A stretch of 64,000 bases of DNA from the NCBI GenBank assembly GCA_023954045.1, contig JAMLIR010000015.1:29567-93566 (forward strand), written 5' to 3'. A program made the translations under genes and the position numbers. Positions 1 through 9,481 of this stretch are shown here, one piece after another. How positions within the stretch are numbered: the first letter of the stretch is position 1; every line of letters begins with the position of its first letter. This stretch comes from Burkholderiaceae bacterium. Its GTDB lineage: Bacteria; Pseudomonadota; Gammaproteobacteria; Burkholderiales; Burkholderiaceae_E. The notes beneath the pieces are model-generated. The model did no database searches. It saw nothing but the letters and a program-made list of their open reading frames with translations, and was not told where the DNA came from.

Positions 1-984
1 CAGCGCCTCGAGCACGCGCGCCGCGGCGTCGGGCCGCAGGCAGTCGACGACGATCCGGTCGGGCCACGCGCGCAGCCAGGTCAGCTGGCGCTTGGCAAGC
101 TGCCGCGTGGCGGCGATGCCCGCCTCGATCATCGGCTCGATCGGCCCGTCGCCGGCGTCGAGCCAGGCCCAGGCCTGCCGATAGCCGACGCAACGCATCG
201 ACGGAAGCGTCGCGTCCAGGTCGCCGCGCGCGCGCAGCGCCCGAACCTCGTCGACGAAGCCGGCGGCGATCATCGCGCGAAAGCGCGCGGCGATCCGCAC
301 GTGCAGCGCCGCGCGATTCCCGGGCTCGAGCGCGAGGCGTACGAAGCGCGGCGACGCCGCCGGACCATCGGCTTCGTCCCGCCCCGCGGCGTGCCCGCCC
401 GCGTCGCCGCCCTGCGCGCCGGGCGGCCCGGAAAGCCACTCCGACAGCGGCCTGCCGCTGAGCTCGAAGACCTCGAGTGCGCGCTGGATGCGCTGCGCGT
501 CACCGGGCTCCAGGCGCGCGGCGGTCGCCGGGTCGACGCGCGCGAGCCGCGCGTGCAGCGCCGGCCATCCGAGGGCGCGGGCTTCGTCCTCGAGCCGGCG
601 GCGCAGCGCGGGGTCGGCGCCGGGCAGCGGATGCAGTCCTTCGATCAGCGCGCGCGCATAGAGCATCGTGCCGCCGACCAGCAGCGGCAGGTGGCCGCGC
701 GCGCGGATCAGCGCGATCGCCTCGCGCGCGTCGGCGACGAACCGCGCCGCCGAATAGCGCTCGCTCGGCTCGACGACGTCGATCAGGTGATGCGGCACCG
801 CGGCGCGCTCTGCCGCGGTCGGCTTCGCGGTGCCGATGTCCATGCCGCGATAGACCTGCGCCGAGTCGACGGTGACGATCTCGATCGGCAGGCGCTCGGC
901 GATCGCCATCGCGACCGCGCTCTTGCCCGAGGCCGTCGGCCCGAGCAGCACCGGAACCGGCGGCTCGCCGGGCCGGGCGGTCAC
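1..984 (-). CDS. miaA: tRNA dimethylallyltransferase MiaA (3' end beyond window)
   Basis: Transfers a dimethylallyl group to N6 of A37 in tRNAs that read codons starting with U. The visible 328 codons begin [20 protein letters not shown], with the P-loop GPTASGKS near residue 16. [16 protein letters not shown] and the LVGGTMLY and [11 protein letters not shown] segments typical of MiaA follow. No stop is seen before position 1, so only the last residues are missing; family members are usually about 310-330 aa. The GTG start was chosen because it overlaps the stop of the upstream MFS gene as GTGA, which suggests translational coupling. The gene lies at the end of a minus-strand run mutL-MFS-miaA; mutL-miaA linkage is common in proteobacteria. 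Confidence 0.93.
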   Translation of the reverse strand, partial: MTARPGEPPVPVLLGPTASGKSAVAMAIAERLPIEIVTVDSAQVYRGMDIGTAKPTAAERAAVPHHLIDVVEPSERYSAARFVADAREAIALIRARGHLPLLVGGTMLYARALIEGLHPLPGADPALRRRLEDEARALGWPALHARLARVDPATAARLEPGDAQRIQRALEVFELSGRPLSEWLSGPPGAQGGDAGGHAAGRDEADGPAASPRFVRLALEPGNRAALHVRIAARFRAMIAAGFVDEVRALRARGDLDATLPSMRCVGYRQAWAWLDAGDGPIEPMIEAGIAATRQLAKRQLTWLRAWPDRIVVDCLRPDAAARVLEAL

Positions 985-2234
985 GCGCGTTCCTCGGCGC
1001 CGACGGTCGTGGGCACGCTCGCGTCCGCGTCCTCGTTCGCGGCAGGCGCGCTGCGCAGCAGCGTCCACGCCGAGAGCGCGCAGAACGCGCCGCATGCCGC
1101 CACCCCGAGCGCGAGCGGTCGCGTGCTGCCGTCGTGCAGCGCGCCGACCGCCCAGCCCGCCAGCGCGGCGATGCTCAGCATCGTGAATCCCATCAGCGCG
1201 GCGGCAGCGCCGGCCTGGCGTGGAAACGGGTCGATCGCGCCGATCTGGCAGGCCGGCTGGATGAAGCCGTGGGCCATCACCGCGAGGAACATCGGCCCCA
1301 GCACCGCCGGCAGCGTGCGCACGTCGGCGAGTGCGAACGCCGCCATTGCCGCGCCGGAGGCGAAGGCGACCGTGGCGCCGATACGGATCGCCCCGACGAG
1401 CCCGAGTCGCCCGAGCAGCGGGCGCAACGCCATCGTGCCCAGCAGGTAGCCGAGCGTGACGAGCGCGTAGACGAAGCCGAAGCGTTGCGCGGAGATGCCG
1501 AAGATCTCGATCAGCACGAACGAGGCGCCCGAGATGAAGCAGAACAGTGCGCCGTAGCTCCCGGTGACCGGCAACGCGTATGCCCAGAAGCGCCGCGACG
1601 CCGCGATCCGCGCGTAGTTGCGGGCGAGCGCGCGCAGGTCGGTGGCCGAAGGATCCGGGTGGCGGTTGGTCTCGGCCAGCGTGCGCAGCGCGGCGGCGAG
1701 CAGGATCGCGCCGAGCAGCGCGAGCGCGGCGAGGTTGGCGCGCCAGCCGAGCCACGCCTGGAGCAGGCCGCCGGCGACGGGACCGGCGATCGGCGCGATT
1801 CCCATCCACGCCAGCGCGCGTGCCAGCACGCGGGCGCCGGCCTCGGCCTCGTGCAGGTCGCGCACGATCGCGCGCGCGCAGACGACGGTGCAGCAGACGC
1901 CGATCGCCTGCAGCACGCGCGCGCCGATCAGAACCCACAGCGACGGCGCGAGCATGCCCGCGAGCGAGGCGCCGACGTAGAGCGCGCAGCCGCCGACCGC
2001 GACCGGCCGACGGCCGAACCGGTCGGACAGCGGGCCGGCGATCAGCTGGCTGAGCGCGAAGCCGGCCAGGAACGCCGACAGCGTCAGCTGCACCGAGGAG
2101 ACCGACTCGGAGAAGTGCCCGCGCAGCGCCGGCAGCGACGCGAGGTAGAGGTCGGTCGACAGCGGCTGCAGAGCTAGGAACCCGGTCAGCAGGAACAGCA
2201 GGGCTGCCGACGCGTCGGTGCTCGCGCGGGGCAT
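981..2234 (-). CDS. MFS drug-resistance transporter, Bcr/CflA type
   Basis: A 417-aa inner-membrane protein with about 12 hydrophobic segments. It has the MFS loop 2-3 motif ([16 protein letters not shown], near residue 68) and the segment [21 protein letters not shown] typical of the Bcr/CflA drug:H+ antiporter subfamily. The N-terminal helix [19 protein letters not shown] also fits this family, whose members export chloramphenicol, bicyclomycin or sulfonamides; the substrate here is unknown. It starts 3 bp after mutL and its stop overlaps the miaA start, so the three genes are probably co-transcribed. Confidence 0.88.
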   Translation of the reverse strand: MPRASTDASAALLFLLTGFLALQPLSTDLYLASLPALRGHFSESVSSVQLTLSAFLAGFALSQLIAGPLSDRFGRRPVAVGGCALYVGASLAGMLAPSLWVLIGARVLQAIGVCCTVVCARAIVRDLHEAEAGARVLARALAWMGIAPIAGPVAGGLLQAWLGWRANLAALALLGAILLAAALRTLAETNRHPDPSATDLRALARNYARIAASRRFWAYALPVTGSYGALFCFISGASFVLIEIFGISAQRFGFVYALVTLGYLLGTMALRPLLGRLGLVGAIRIGATVAFASGAAMAAFALADVRTLPAVLGPMFLAVMAHGFIQPACQIGAIDPFPRQAGAAAALMGFTMLSIAALAGWAVGALHDGSTRPLALGVAACGAFCALSAWTLLRSAPAANEDADASVPTTVGAEERA

Positions 2235-2237
2235 CGT

Positions 2238-4172
2238 TCAGCGCCCGCGCAGGAACCAGCGGTCGAGTTCGGCGAGCGAGAGCTGCACCCAGGTCGGCCG
2301 TCCGTGGTTGCACTGGTCGGCTCCGGGCGTGCGCTCCATGTCGCGCAGCAGCGCGTTCATCTCGTCGATCGACAGGCGGCGGTTCGCGCGCACCGCGGCG
2401 TGGCAGGCCATCGTCGCGAGCAGTGCGTCGCGCCGCTCGGCCAGCGCCCTCGATGCGCCGTGTTCCTGCAGCTCGGCGAGTACCGAGCGCGCGAGCGCGA
2501 CCACGTCGCCGTGGGCCAGCGCCGCCGGTACCGCGCGCACCGCGATCGCGCCCGGCGAAAGCACCGTGAGATCCAGGCCCAGCGCGTGCAGGGCCTCGGC
2601 CTCGTCCTCGACGACACGCACTTCCAGTGGGTCGGCGCGGAACGTCGCCGGCACCAGCAGCGGCTGCGTAGGCATCGCCTGGCGCGCGAGCGCGGCCTTC
2701 ATCCTCTCGTAGACGACACGCTCGTGCGCGGCGTGCATGTCGACCAGCACCAGCCCGTGGCGGTTCTGCGCCAGCACCCAGGTGCCGTGCAGCTGGGCGA
2801 TTGCGTGGCCCAGCGGCGGCTCCGCCGACGCTTCCTCATCCCGCGGCTCCGCCGACGCTTCCTCTTGCCGCGGCTCCGCCGCCGCTGCGTCGCCGTCAGG
2901 CGTCACCGCGCGCCCGTCCCGATCCAGGAACTCGGCGACGCCGACCGGCGACCCGGCCGCGGCGGGCTCGCCGGCGACGACGCCGCGCGGCCACGGCGCG
3001 CCTCCCTGCCACCACGCGCCGGCCAGCGACGCGCCGATCTCGCCGGGCGCGTAGAAGGCGAGGCTGCGGGTCGCCGCCTGCGGCGCCAGCATCGCGGCTG
3101 CGCCGCGGCCCGCGCCGGCCGCCCGGGCATCCGCGGCGCCCACCCGGGAACGTGCATCGCCCGCGCTGGCGCCGCCGGGTGCGCGCAGCGCGTCGACGAC
3201 CGCGTGGAACACGTACGAGCGCAGCGCCGCCGGATCGCGGAAGCGCACTTCGATCTTCGCCGGGTGGACGTTGACGTCGACCAGCGACGGGTCGATCGCG
3301 ATGAAGAGCGCCCAGGCGGCGTGCCGGTCGCCGTGCATCATGTCCGAGTAGGCCTGCTTGAGCGCGTAGCCGAGAAGGCGGTCGCGCACGAAACGGCCGT
3401 TCACGTACAGGAACTGCCGATCGGCGCGGGCGCGGTTCACCGTAGGCAGTCCCAGCACGCCCCACAGCCGCAGCGGGCCCGCCTGCGCCTCGACGATCCG
3501 GTGCGCCCCGGCGTACTCGTCGCCGAGCGCATCGAGGGCGCGGGCACGCCAGTCGGCGGCGGGCAGGTGCACGGCGCGGCGCCCGTCGACCTGCAGCTCG
3601 AACTCGATCGACTCGTGCGCCAGGCTCACGCGCCGGAATGCCTCGACGCAGTGCGCGGACTCGGTGGCCGGCGTCTTGAGGAACTTGCGCCGCGCCGGCG
3701 TCTGCGAATAGAGGTCGAGCACCTCGACGGTGGTGCCCACCGGCCCGGGCGCAGGGGCGACCTCGCCGGTGGCGCTGTCGATCCGCGACGCGGACGCCGC
3801 GCCGGCGACCCGACTCGTGATCCGAACCTGCGCGACCGAGGCGATCGAAGCGAGCGCCTCGCCGCGAAATCCGAGCGTGCCCACGCGCTCGAGCTCCTCG
3901 AGCGTGGCGATCTTGCTGGTCGCGTGACGCGCGAGCGCCAGCGCGAGCTCGCCGGCGGCGATGCCGCAGCCGTCGTCGGTCACGACGATGCGCCGCATGC
4001 CGCCGTCCTCGATGCGCAGCGCGATGCGTCGCGCGCCGGCGTCGATCGCGTTCTCGAGCAGCTCGCGCACCACCGATGCCGGCCGCTCGACGACCTCGCC
4101 GGCGGCGATCTGGCTGATCAGGCGGTCGGGCAGCAGCGCGATCGGGCGCGCGGGTGCGGCAGGGACGGGCAT
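2238..4172 (-). CDS. mutL: DNA mismatch repair protein MutL
   Basis: GHKL-type ATPase that couples MutS mismatch recognition to downstream repair. The N-terminal half has [31 protein letters not shown] (Mg/ATP motif I), DDGCGI and [13 protein letters not shown]. The C-terminal dimerisation domain carries [17 protein letters not shown] and ends with [26 protein letters not shown] and CNHGRPTW. The start at 4172 was chosen because [15 protein letters not shown] fits the family's N-terminus; an upstream in-frame ATG would add 10 unrelated residues. The central linker is lengthened by a 27-bp in-frame tandem repeat. It diverges from the dedA-type gene with only 38 bp between starts. Confidence 0.95.
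   Translation of the reverse strand: MPVPAAPARPIALLPDRLISQIAAGEVVERPASVVRELLENAIDAGARRIALRIEDGGMRRIVVTDDGCGIAAGELALALARHATSKIATLEELERVGTLGFRGEALASIASVAQVRITSRVAGAASASRIDSATGEVAPAPGPVGTTVEVLDLYSQTPARRKFLKTPATESAHCVEAFRRVSLAHESIEFELQVDGRRAVHLPAADWRARALDALGDEYAGAHRIVEAQAGPLRLWGVLGLPTVNRARADRQFLYVNGRFVRDRLLGYALKQAYSDMMHGDRHAAWALFIAIDPSLVDVNVHPAKIEVRFRDPAALRSYVFHAVVDALRAPGGASAGDARSRVGAADARAAGAGRGAAAMLAPQAATRSLAFYAPGEIGASLAGAWWQGGAPWPRGVVAGEPAAAGSPVGVAEFLDRDGRAVTPDGDAAAAEPRQEEASAEPRDEEASAEPPLGHAIAQLHGTWVLAQNRHGLVLVDMHAAHERVVYERMKAALARQAMPTQPLLVPATFRADPLEVRVVEDEAEALHALGLDLTVLSPGAIAVRAVPAALAHGDVVALARSVLAELQEHGASRALAERRDALLATMACHAAVRANRRLSIDEMNALLRDMERTPGADQCNHGRPTWVQLSLAELDRWFLRGR
2817..2881 (-). repeat. 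27-bp tandem repeat inside the mutL linker
   Basis: Two nearly identical 27-bp units (2817-2843 and 2844-2870) plus a partial third are visible; they differ at about 4 bases. Each unit encodes nine residues of the pattern AEPRxEEAS. The copies lie in the poorly conserved linker between the ATPase and dimerisation domains, and a change of copy number would keep frame. Confidence 0.8.
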
Positions 4173-4210
4173 CCGGGAATTATAGGGACGCCCGTGTAAC
4201 ATCCGCCGCC

Positions 4211-4861
4211 ATGGACTTCGGACAACTGCTCGACATCTTCCTGCACCTCGACAAGCATCTCGCCGCGGTCGTCGACCAGGCCGGCCCCTGGGTCTACGGC
4301 ATCCTGTTCGCGATCATCTTCATCGAGACGGGCCTGGTCGTGATGCCGTTCCTGCCCGGCGACTCGCTGCTGTTCGTCGCCGGCGCGATTGCGGCGGTGG
4401 GCGGCATGAACCTGCCGTTGCTGATCGTGCTGCTGATCGTGGCGGCGACGCTCGGCGACGCGGTCAACTACTCGGTGGGTCACTACTTCGGCCCGAAGGT
4501 GTTCGGCTGGGAGCAGTCGCGCTTCTTCAACAAGGCGGCGTTCGATCGCGCCCACGCGTTCTACGAGCGCCACGGCGGCATCACGATCATCGTCGCGCGG
4601 TTCCTGCCCTTCGTGCGCACCTTCGCGCCGTTCGTGGCCGGCGTCGCGCAGATGAGCTACCCGAAGTTCGCGCTCTACAACATCACCGGTGCGACGCTCT
4701 GGGTGGTGAGCCTGGCCGGCGTCGGCTACCTGTTCGGCAACACCGACTGGGTCAAGGCGAACTTCCAGTGGGTGACGCTGGCGATGATCGTGATCCCGGG
4801 CCTGCCGGCGGTGTTCGAAGTGCTGCGCCACTGGCTGCGCGGCCGCCGGGCGCGCGCGTAG
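4211..4861 (+). CDS. DedA/SNARE-associated family membrane protein
   Basis: A 216-aa polytopic inner-membrane protein. Residues about 25-65 contain the DedA hallmark FIETGLVVMPFLPGDSLLFVAG, followed by GDAVNYSVGHYFG, and then the re-entrant R-x-x-P segment IVARFLPFVRTFAPFVAGVAQM. DedA proteins act in membrane phospholipid (undecaprenyl phosphate or phosphatidylethanolamine) flipping and in envelope homeostasis; the substrate here is not visible. The start at 4211 (MDFGQLLDIFLHLD) fits the family better than the upstream ATG at 4154, which would run into the mutL start. It is divergent from mutL. Confidence 0.9.
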   Translation: MDFGQLLDIFLHLDKHLAAVVDQAGPWVYGILFAIIFIETGLVVMPFLPGDSLLFVAGAIAAVGGMNLPLLIVLLIVAATLGDAVNYSVGHYFGPKVFGWEQSRFFNKAAFDRAHAFYERHGGITIIVARFLPFVRTFAPFVAGVAQMSYPKFALYNITGATLWVVSLAGVGYLFGNTDWVKANFQWVTLAMIVIPGLPAVFEVLRHWLRGRRARA

Positions 4862-5032
4862 GGCCGGAAGGTCTCCGGGGCATGCCGCTTATGCGCGGGT
4901 GCCCGGTGTCGGCCCTCCGATCGGCGCTGCACCGCGCGCGCAGGGGCTTTCCGGCGATGCGGGCCGCAGCCTAGAATGTCCCGATCGCAGCGTCGAATCC
5001 CCACGCCGGCCGGAGACGGCCGCTCCAGAACC

Positions 5033-5728
5033 ATGAAGATCCTGATCGTCTGCGACGACGCGTCCGCCTCAGAGCGGCTCCTCGGTCCGCTGCGCGAGGC
5101 GGGCCACGCGGTGGACATCGTCGATCGACCCGACGAGGCCGACGCGGTGCTGCGCGGGGGGCACTTCGACGACATCGTGCTCGACCTGCGTCGCGGGCCC
5201 GATGCCGGCCTGGAGTGGCTGCGCGGATTGCGCCAGCGGCGCGTGCGGCTGCCGGTGCTGATCGTCACCGACGCCGAAGCCGCCGATACGCGCATCGCCG
5301 CGATCGACGCCGGCGCCGACGACCACCTCGAGGCGCCGTTCGATCCGCGCGAGCTGGTCGCTCGCTGCCAGGCGCTCGTGCGGCGCAACGGCGGCCCCTC
5401 GCGCGCCGACGTGGTCGTCTGCGGCGAGCTGGTCATCGACAGCCGCAAGCGCGAGGTGCGGCACGGCTCGGTGCCGGTCGACCTGACGCCGCGCGAGTGG
5501 TCGATCCTCGAGTACCTGGTCCTGAACGCCGGCACCGCGGTCACGAAAGAGCGCCTGCTGCGCGCGATCACCGGTTTCGAGGAACACCTCGCGCCGAACG
5601 CGATCGAGGTCTACGTGTCGCGACTGCGCAGCAAGCTCGCCGGCACCGGCGCGCGCATCAGCACGCTGCGCGGCGTCGGCTATCGGCTCGAGCAGCCCGA
5701 ACAAACCCCCGGGCACGCGTCGTACTGA
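5033..5728 (+). CDS. Orphan OmpR/PhoB-type response regulator with atypical receiver
   Basis: A 231-aa two-domain regulator. The receiver spans residues 1-115 with acidic pair D8-D9, the likely phosphoacceptor D51 (DDIVLDL) and T79 (LIVTD). The near-invariant lysine expected at position 101 is alanine: the text reads DDHLEAPFD where canonical receivers have YxxKPF. The D51 loop (DLRRGPDAG) is also unusual. The C-terminal winged helix (about 125-225) is intact with LTPREWSILEYLV and IEVYVSRLRSKL. No histidine kinase is adjacent; the gene sits alone on the plus strand between the divergent dedA-type gene and convergent amiC. The start at MKILIVCDD was preferred over an ATG at 4976. A TAGAAT hexamer at 4972-4977 may be its -10. 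Confidence 0.88.
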   Translation: MKILIVCDDASASERLLGPLREAGHAVDIVDRPDEADAVLRGGHFDDIVLDLRRGPDAGLEWLRGLRQRRVRLPVLIVTDAEAADTRIAAIDAGADDHLEAPFDPRELVARCQALVRRNGGPSRADVVVCGELVIDSRKREVRHGSVPVDLTPREWSILEYLVLNAGTAVTKERLLRAITGFEEHLAPNAIEVYVSRLRSKLAGTGARISTLRGVGYRLEQPEQTPGHASY

Positions 5729-5745
5729 CCTCCGGCGCCGCGCGC

Positions 5746-7122
5746 TCAGGTGGCGCGCGCCTTGGGCGGCGGAGGATGTCGCAGCAGGTAGCCCCTGAGC
5801 CCGCGAAAGATCGCGTCGGCGATGCGCGCCTGGTAGCGGCTGTCGGCCAGGCGCCGTTCCTCGCGCGGGTTGCTGATGAAGGCGGTCTCGACCAGGATCG
5901 ACGGGATGTCGGGCGCCTTGAGCACCGCGAAGCCGGCCTGCTCGATGCGCGGCTTGTGGAGCTCGCCCACGCCGCCGAGCTCCGAGAGGACGAAGTGCCC
6001 GAGCCGGCTCGAGTCCTGGATCTGCGCGGTCGTCGAGAGGTCGAGCAGCACCCGCCGCACCTCGCGGTTGCGGCTGCCGAGAAAGACGCCGCCGATCCGG
6101 TCCGACGCGTTCTCGCGGTCGGCCAGCCAGCGCGCGGTCGAGCTCGACGCGCCGCGTTCGGACAGCACGTAGACCGAGGCGCCGCTCGCCTGTGCGCGCA
6201 CGACGGCGTCGGCGTGGATCGAGACGAACAGGTCGGCCTGCACGCGGCGTGCCTTGGCCACGCGAGTGGCCAGCGGCACGAAGAAGTCGCCGTCGCGGAT
6301 CATGTAGGCGCGCATGTTCGGCTCGGCGTTGACGCGCTCGCGCAGCAGTTGCGCGATGCGCAGCACCACGTCCTTCTCGTGCGTGCCGCGGCGCCCGATG
6401 GCGCCGGGGTCCTCGCCGCCGTGGCCCGCGTCGATCGCGATCGTCACCATCCGCGCGATCGCCCCCGGCGGGCGCCGCTTGCCGCGCGCCGCCGGGGGCG
6501 GCTCGGGCATCGTGGTCTCGTCGGGCTGCGCGAGCCGCTCCTGCGCGTCGAGCCGGTCACGCACCAGCGCGGCGATCGGGTCTTCGGGCGGGGGCGACGG
6601 CGGGCGAACGCTGCGGCTGCGGACGTCGTCGACCAGCGCCTTCAGCGGGTCGACCGGCACCGCCGGGTGCAGGTCGAGCACCAGCCGGTGCCGGTACTGG
6701 CCGACCGGCGCGAGCGTGAACAGCTGCGGCGCGACTTCGCCCTTCAGGTCGAACACGAGCCGCGCCACCTTCGGGCGGTGCTGGCCGACGCGCACCTGCA
6801 GGATGTACGGATCCTCCGGGCGGATCTTCGCGACCAACTCGCGCAGGGCGAGGTCGATCTCCAGTCCTTCCAGGTCGACGACCAGGCGCGGTGGGTCCGA
6901 CAGCTGGATCTGCGTCGACTTCAGTGGCTCGTCGAGTTCGAGGGTGACCCGCGTGTAGTCGCGTGCCGGCCAGACGCGCACCGCGAGGATCGAGGCCGCG
7001 CGCGCTGTCGGGACGTCGAGTGCCAGCAGTGCGCCGGCCAGCCCCGTGCGTGCCGCGACGAGGCCCGCGCCCGCTCCGAGGCTCAGCAGCCGGCGCTTGC
7101 CGCGCGAAGCTTCCTCAGGCAT
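5746..7122 (-). CDS. amiC: N-acetylmuramoyl-L-alanine amidase (AMIN + Amidase_3)
   Basis: A 458-aa periplasmic zinc amidase that cleaves septal peptidoglycan side chains during daughter-cell separation. The N-terminus has a twin-arginine-like signal (GKRRLLSLGAGAG) ending near ARA-A. An AMIN domain follows (VWPARDYTRVTLELDEPL to LVLDLHPA), then a proline-rich linker, then the catalytic domain: TIAIDAGHGGEDPGAIG (zinc His), GTHEKDVVLRIA (zinc Glu), DLFVSIHADA (zinc His) and ILVETAFISNPREE (catalytic Glu). The start at 7122 gives the export signal; the open frame extends upstream without family similarity. It overlaps the end of tsaE by 40 bp, so the two are co-transcribed. Confidence 0.94.
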   Translation of the reverse strand: MPEEASRGKRRLLSLGAGAGLVAARTGLAGALLALDVPTARAASILAVRVWPARDYTRVTLELDEPLKSTQIQLSDPPRLVVDLEGLEIDLALRELVAKIRPEDPYILQVRVGQHRPKVARLVFDLKGEVAPQLFTLAPVGQYRHRLVLDLHPAVPVDPLKALVDDVRSRSVRPPSPPPEDPIAALVRDRLDAQERLAQPDETTMPEPPPAARGKRRPPGAIARMVTIAIDAGHGGEDPGAIGRRGTHEKDVVLRIAQLLRERVNAEPNMRAYMIRDGDFFVPLATRVAKARRVQADLFVSIHADAVVRAQASGASVYVLSERGASSSTARWLADRENASDRIGGVFLGSRNREVRRVLLDLSTTAQIQDSSRLGHFVLSELGGVGELHKPRIEQAGFAVLKAPDIPSILVETAFISNPREERRLADSRYQARIADAIFRGLRGYLLRHPPPPKARAT

Positions 7123-7628
7123 TCGAGCCCCCTCGGAGTCGCGGCGTCGAGCCGCGCGATGCGCGCCTCGTCGCCGTGCGCGGCGTCGAACTCGAGCCGC
7201 AGCCACAGGTCGGGTGGGGGCAGGCTGGCGGCGGCGCGCTCGGGCCATTCGATGACCGCCACGCCGGACCCGCCGAGAAGGTCATCGAACCCTGCATCGA
7301 TCCAGTCTCTGTCGGAGGAGAGTCTATAGAAATCAAAATGATACAACTGGAATCTCGACAGGTCGTAAGATTCGAGCAACGCGAAGGTCGGGCTCTTGAC
7401 ACGGCCCGGGTATCCGAGCGCGCGCAGCAGCGCGCGGGTGAAGGTGGTCTTGCCGGCGCCGAGGTCGCCGGACAGGAACACGATGAAGCCGGGCTCGAGC
7501 TCGGCTGCGAGGCGCGCGGCGAGCCGCTCGGTGTCCGGCAGGCCGGCCAGCGGCAGCGTCAGGCCGCCGGAAGCGGGGCCGGAACCTGCCGGCGGCGCGC
7601 CGGGCGCGTTCGGTGCGGCCTTGGACAC
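7083..7628 (-). CDS. tsaE: tRNA t6A biosynthesis ATPase TsaE
   Basis: ATPase partner of TsaB/TsaD in making threonylcarbamoyl-A37 on ANN-decoding tRNAs. The 181-aa protein has a Walker A GDLGAGKTTFTRALLRALG, the switch segment VKSPTFALLESY, HFDFYRL and IEWPERA, in the usual TsaE order. A 20-residue Ala/Gly/Pro-rich N-terminal tail precedes the conserved part, so the true start may be somewhat downstream. It lies upstream of amiC (40-bp overlap) and divergent from queG. Its partner tsaD is also in this window at 36.3-37.3 kb. Confidence 0.93.
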   Translation of the reverse strand: MSKAAPNAPGAPPAGSGPASGGLTLPLAGLPDTERLAARLAAELEPGFIVFLSGDLGAGKTTFTRALLRALGYPGRVKSPTFALLESYDLSRFQLYHFDFYRLSSDRDWIDAGFDDLLGGSGVAVIEWPERAAASLPPPDLWLRLEFDAAHGDEARIARLDAATPRGLECLRKLRAASAGC

Positions 7629-7632
7629 GATC

Positions 7633-7638
7633 TAGAAT
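7633..7638 (+). promoter_or_regulatory. Putative -10 element of queG, leaderless arrangement
   Basis: The hexamer TAGAAT ends 6 bp before the queG GTG, so the expected transcription start would fall at the start codon. No good -35 is visible at the right distance. Assigned by motif and spacing only. Confidence 0.35.
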
Positions 7639-7644
7639 CCGGGC

Positions 7645-8751
7645 GTGGAGCTGCGCATCGAACAGTTGCAGGCTTGGGCACGCGAGCTCGGTTTCGGGTC
7701 GGTCGGCGTGGCCGACGTCGACCTGGCGGACGCCGAGGAGGGCCTGCAGGCCTGGCTGCAGGCCGGTTTCCACGGCGAGATGGATTATATGGCCCGGCAC
7801 GGCATGAAGCGCGCCCGCCCGGCCGAACTGGTGCCGGGCACGGTCTCGGCGATCATGGTGACGATCGACTACGCGCCCGAGGAGCCCGGATGGATCGATC
7901 GGGCATGGGCCGCGCTGTCCGATCCGGAGCGCGCCTACGTCTCCCGCTATGCGCTGGGACGCGACTACCACAAGGTCGTGCGCGCCCGGCTGCAGCGGCT
8001 CGCGACGCGGATCGAGACCGAAATCGGCGCGTTCGGATACCGGGTGTTCTGCGATTCGGCACCGGTGATGGAGGCCGAGCTCGCGCGCCGCGCGGGGCTG
8101 GGCTGGCGCGGCAAGCACACGCTGCTGATCGAGCCCGGGCGGGGTTCCGCCTTCTTCATCGGCACCCTGTACACCGACCTTCGGCTGGCTGCCGGCGGAT
8201 CGCCGCAAGCCGACCACTGCGGCCGGTGCGTGCGCTGCATCGACGCGTGCCCGACCGGCGCGATCGTCGCCCCGTACCGGCTCGACGCGCGCCGCTGCAT
8301 CTCGTACCTGACGATCGAACTGAAGGGAGCGATTCCCGAGCCGCTGCGCCCGGCGATCGGCAACCGGATCTACGGCTGCGACGACTGCCAGCTGGCCTGT
8401 CCGTGGAACCGCTTCGCCCGGCCGCCGGCCACGCGCGAATTCGCCGCCCGGGCCGGCCTCGACGAAGCGACGCTGGTCGAGCTGTTCGGCTGGAACGCCG
8501 AGCGTTTCGACGCGGAACTGGCCGGCTCGCCGATCCGCCGCATCGGGCACGAGCGCTGGCTGCGCAACGTCGCGGTGGCGCTCGGCAACTCGGCCGGCGG
8601 CCCGGCCGTCACGGCCGCGCTGCGTGCGCGCACCGAGGATCCGTCGCCGCTGGTGCGCGAGCACGTCGAATGGGCGCTGCGCCGTCTCGAATTGCGCGAC
8701 CGGCACGCCGGCGCTCGCGCGGAACGAAATCCGGTACACAATGCGCGCTGA
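7645..8751 (+). CDS. queG: Epoxyqueuosine reductase QueG
   Basis: Cobalamin- and 2x[4Fe-4S]-dependent enzyme for the last step of queuosine synthesis on tRNA. The 368-aa protein has the DUF1730 N-terminal part (ARELGFGSVGVADVDLADA, YMARHGMKRARPAELVPGT). The ferredoxin motifs are CGRCVRCIDACPTGAI and YGCDDCQLACPWNRF (about residues 192-260). A HEAT-like C-terminus contains GHERWLRNVAVALGNS. The start is GTG at 7645; no Shine-Dalgarno is seen, but a -10-like hexamer sits just upstream. It is divergent from tsaE. Confidence 0.95.
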   Translation: MELRIEQLQAWARELGFGSVGVADVDLADAEEGLQAWLQAGFHGEMDYMARHGMKRARPAELVPGTVSAIMVTIDYAPEEPGWIDRAWAALSDPERAYVSRYALGRDYHKVVRARLQRLATRIETEIGAFGYRVFCDSAPVMEAELARRAGLGWRGKHTLLIEPGRGSAFFIGTLYTDLRLAAGGSPQADHCGRCVRCIDACPTGAIVAPYRLDARRCISYLTIELKGAIPEPLRPAIGNRIYGCDDCQLACPWNRFARPPATREFAARAGLDEATLVELFGWNAERFDAELAGSPIRRIGHERWLRNVAVALGNSAGGPAVTAALRARTEDPSPLVREHVEWALRRLELRDRHAGARAERNPVHNAR

Positions 8752-8785
8752 CGGATCCACCCACCACAAGGAAGGCCTCGTTTCC

Positions 8786-9481
8786 GTGCGTGCACCCAAA
8801 GTCATGACCCGGACGTTCCTGTCGAACCTCGCGCTATTCCACGAGTTGGGCGGCGACGAGCTCGACCGGATCGCGGCGGGAACCACCGAGTTGCGTGTCC
8901 CGAAAGGGCGCACGCTGTTCCAGCGCGGCGATCCCTGCGTCGGATTCCACGCGGTGATGTACGGCCAGGTGAAGCTCAGCTTCCTGTCCCCGCAGGGCAC
9001 CGAGAAGGTGATCGAGATCCTGGGGCCGGGGCAGTCGTTCGGCGAGGCGGCGATGTTCCTCGACCGTCCCTATCCGGTCAACGCCGAGTGCCTGGCCGAT
9101 TCGCTGCTGTTGCACATCTCGAAGGCCACGATCGACAGCGAGCTGACGCGCGACCCGCGGCTCGCGCGCCGGATGATCGCGGGGCTGAGCCGCCGGCTCG
9201 TGGGCCTGGTCCACGACGTCGAGGCCTACTCGCTGCGCTCGGGGATGCAGCGCGTGATTGGCTACCTGTTGCGCGATCTCGACCGCAAGGGCGAGGCGCC
9301 GACGCCGCCGGTGCGCATCGTGCTCGACACCAGCAAGGGCGTCATCGCGTCGCGGCTGAACCTCACGCCCGAGCACTTCTCGCGGATCCTCGGCGAGTTG
9401 AGCAACGAGGGGCTGATCAGCGTGAAGGGCGCCGAGATCACGATCCTCGATCCCGAGCGGCTGCGCGGCTTCCTCACCTGA
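8786..9481 (+). CDS. Crp/Fnr-family regulator, Dnr-like
   Basis: A 231-aa transcription factor with an N-terminal cyclic-nucleotide-binding fold (about 12-125) and a C-terminal winged helix (about 150-225). The recognition helix reads TPEHFSRIL with E196, S199 and R200, the ExxSR signature of Fnr/Anr/Dnr proteins that read TTGAT-N4-ATCAA. The N-terminal cysteine cluster that holds the Fe-S centre of true Fnr is absent (only C51 and C102 are present), so it resembles NO-responsive Dnr/Nnr regulators. A matching box lies 3.3 kb away upstream of nirS. The GTG at 8786 follows AAGGAAG by about 12 bp; ATG at 8804 or 8741 are alternatives. Confidence 0.85.
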   Translation: MRAPKVMTRTFLSNLALFHELGGDELDRIAAGTTELRVPKGRTLFQRGDPCVGFHAVMYGQVKLSFLSPQGTEKVIEILGPGQSFGEAAMFLDRPYPVNAECLADSLLLHISKATIDSELTRDPRLARRMIAGLSRRLVGLVHDVEAYSLRSGMQRVIGYLLRDLDRKGEAPTPPVRIVLDTSKGVIASRLNLTPEHFSRILGELSNEGLISVKGAEITILDPERLRGFLT

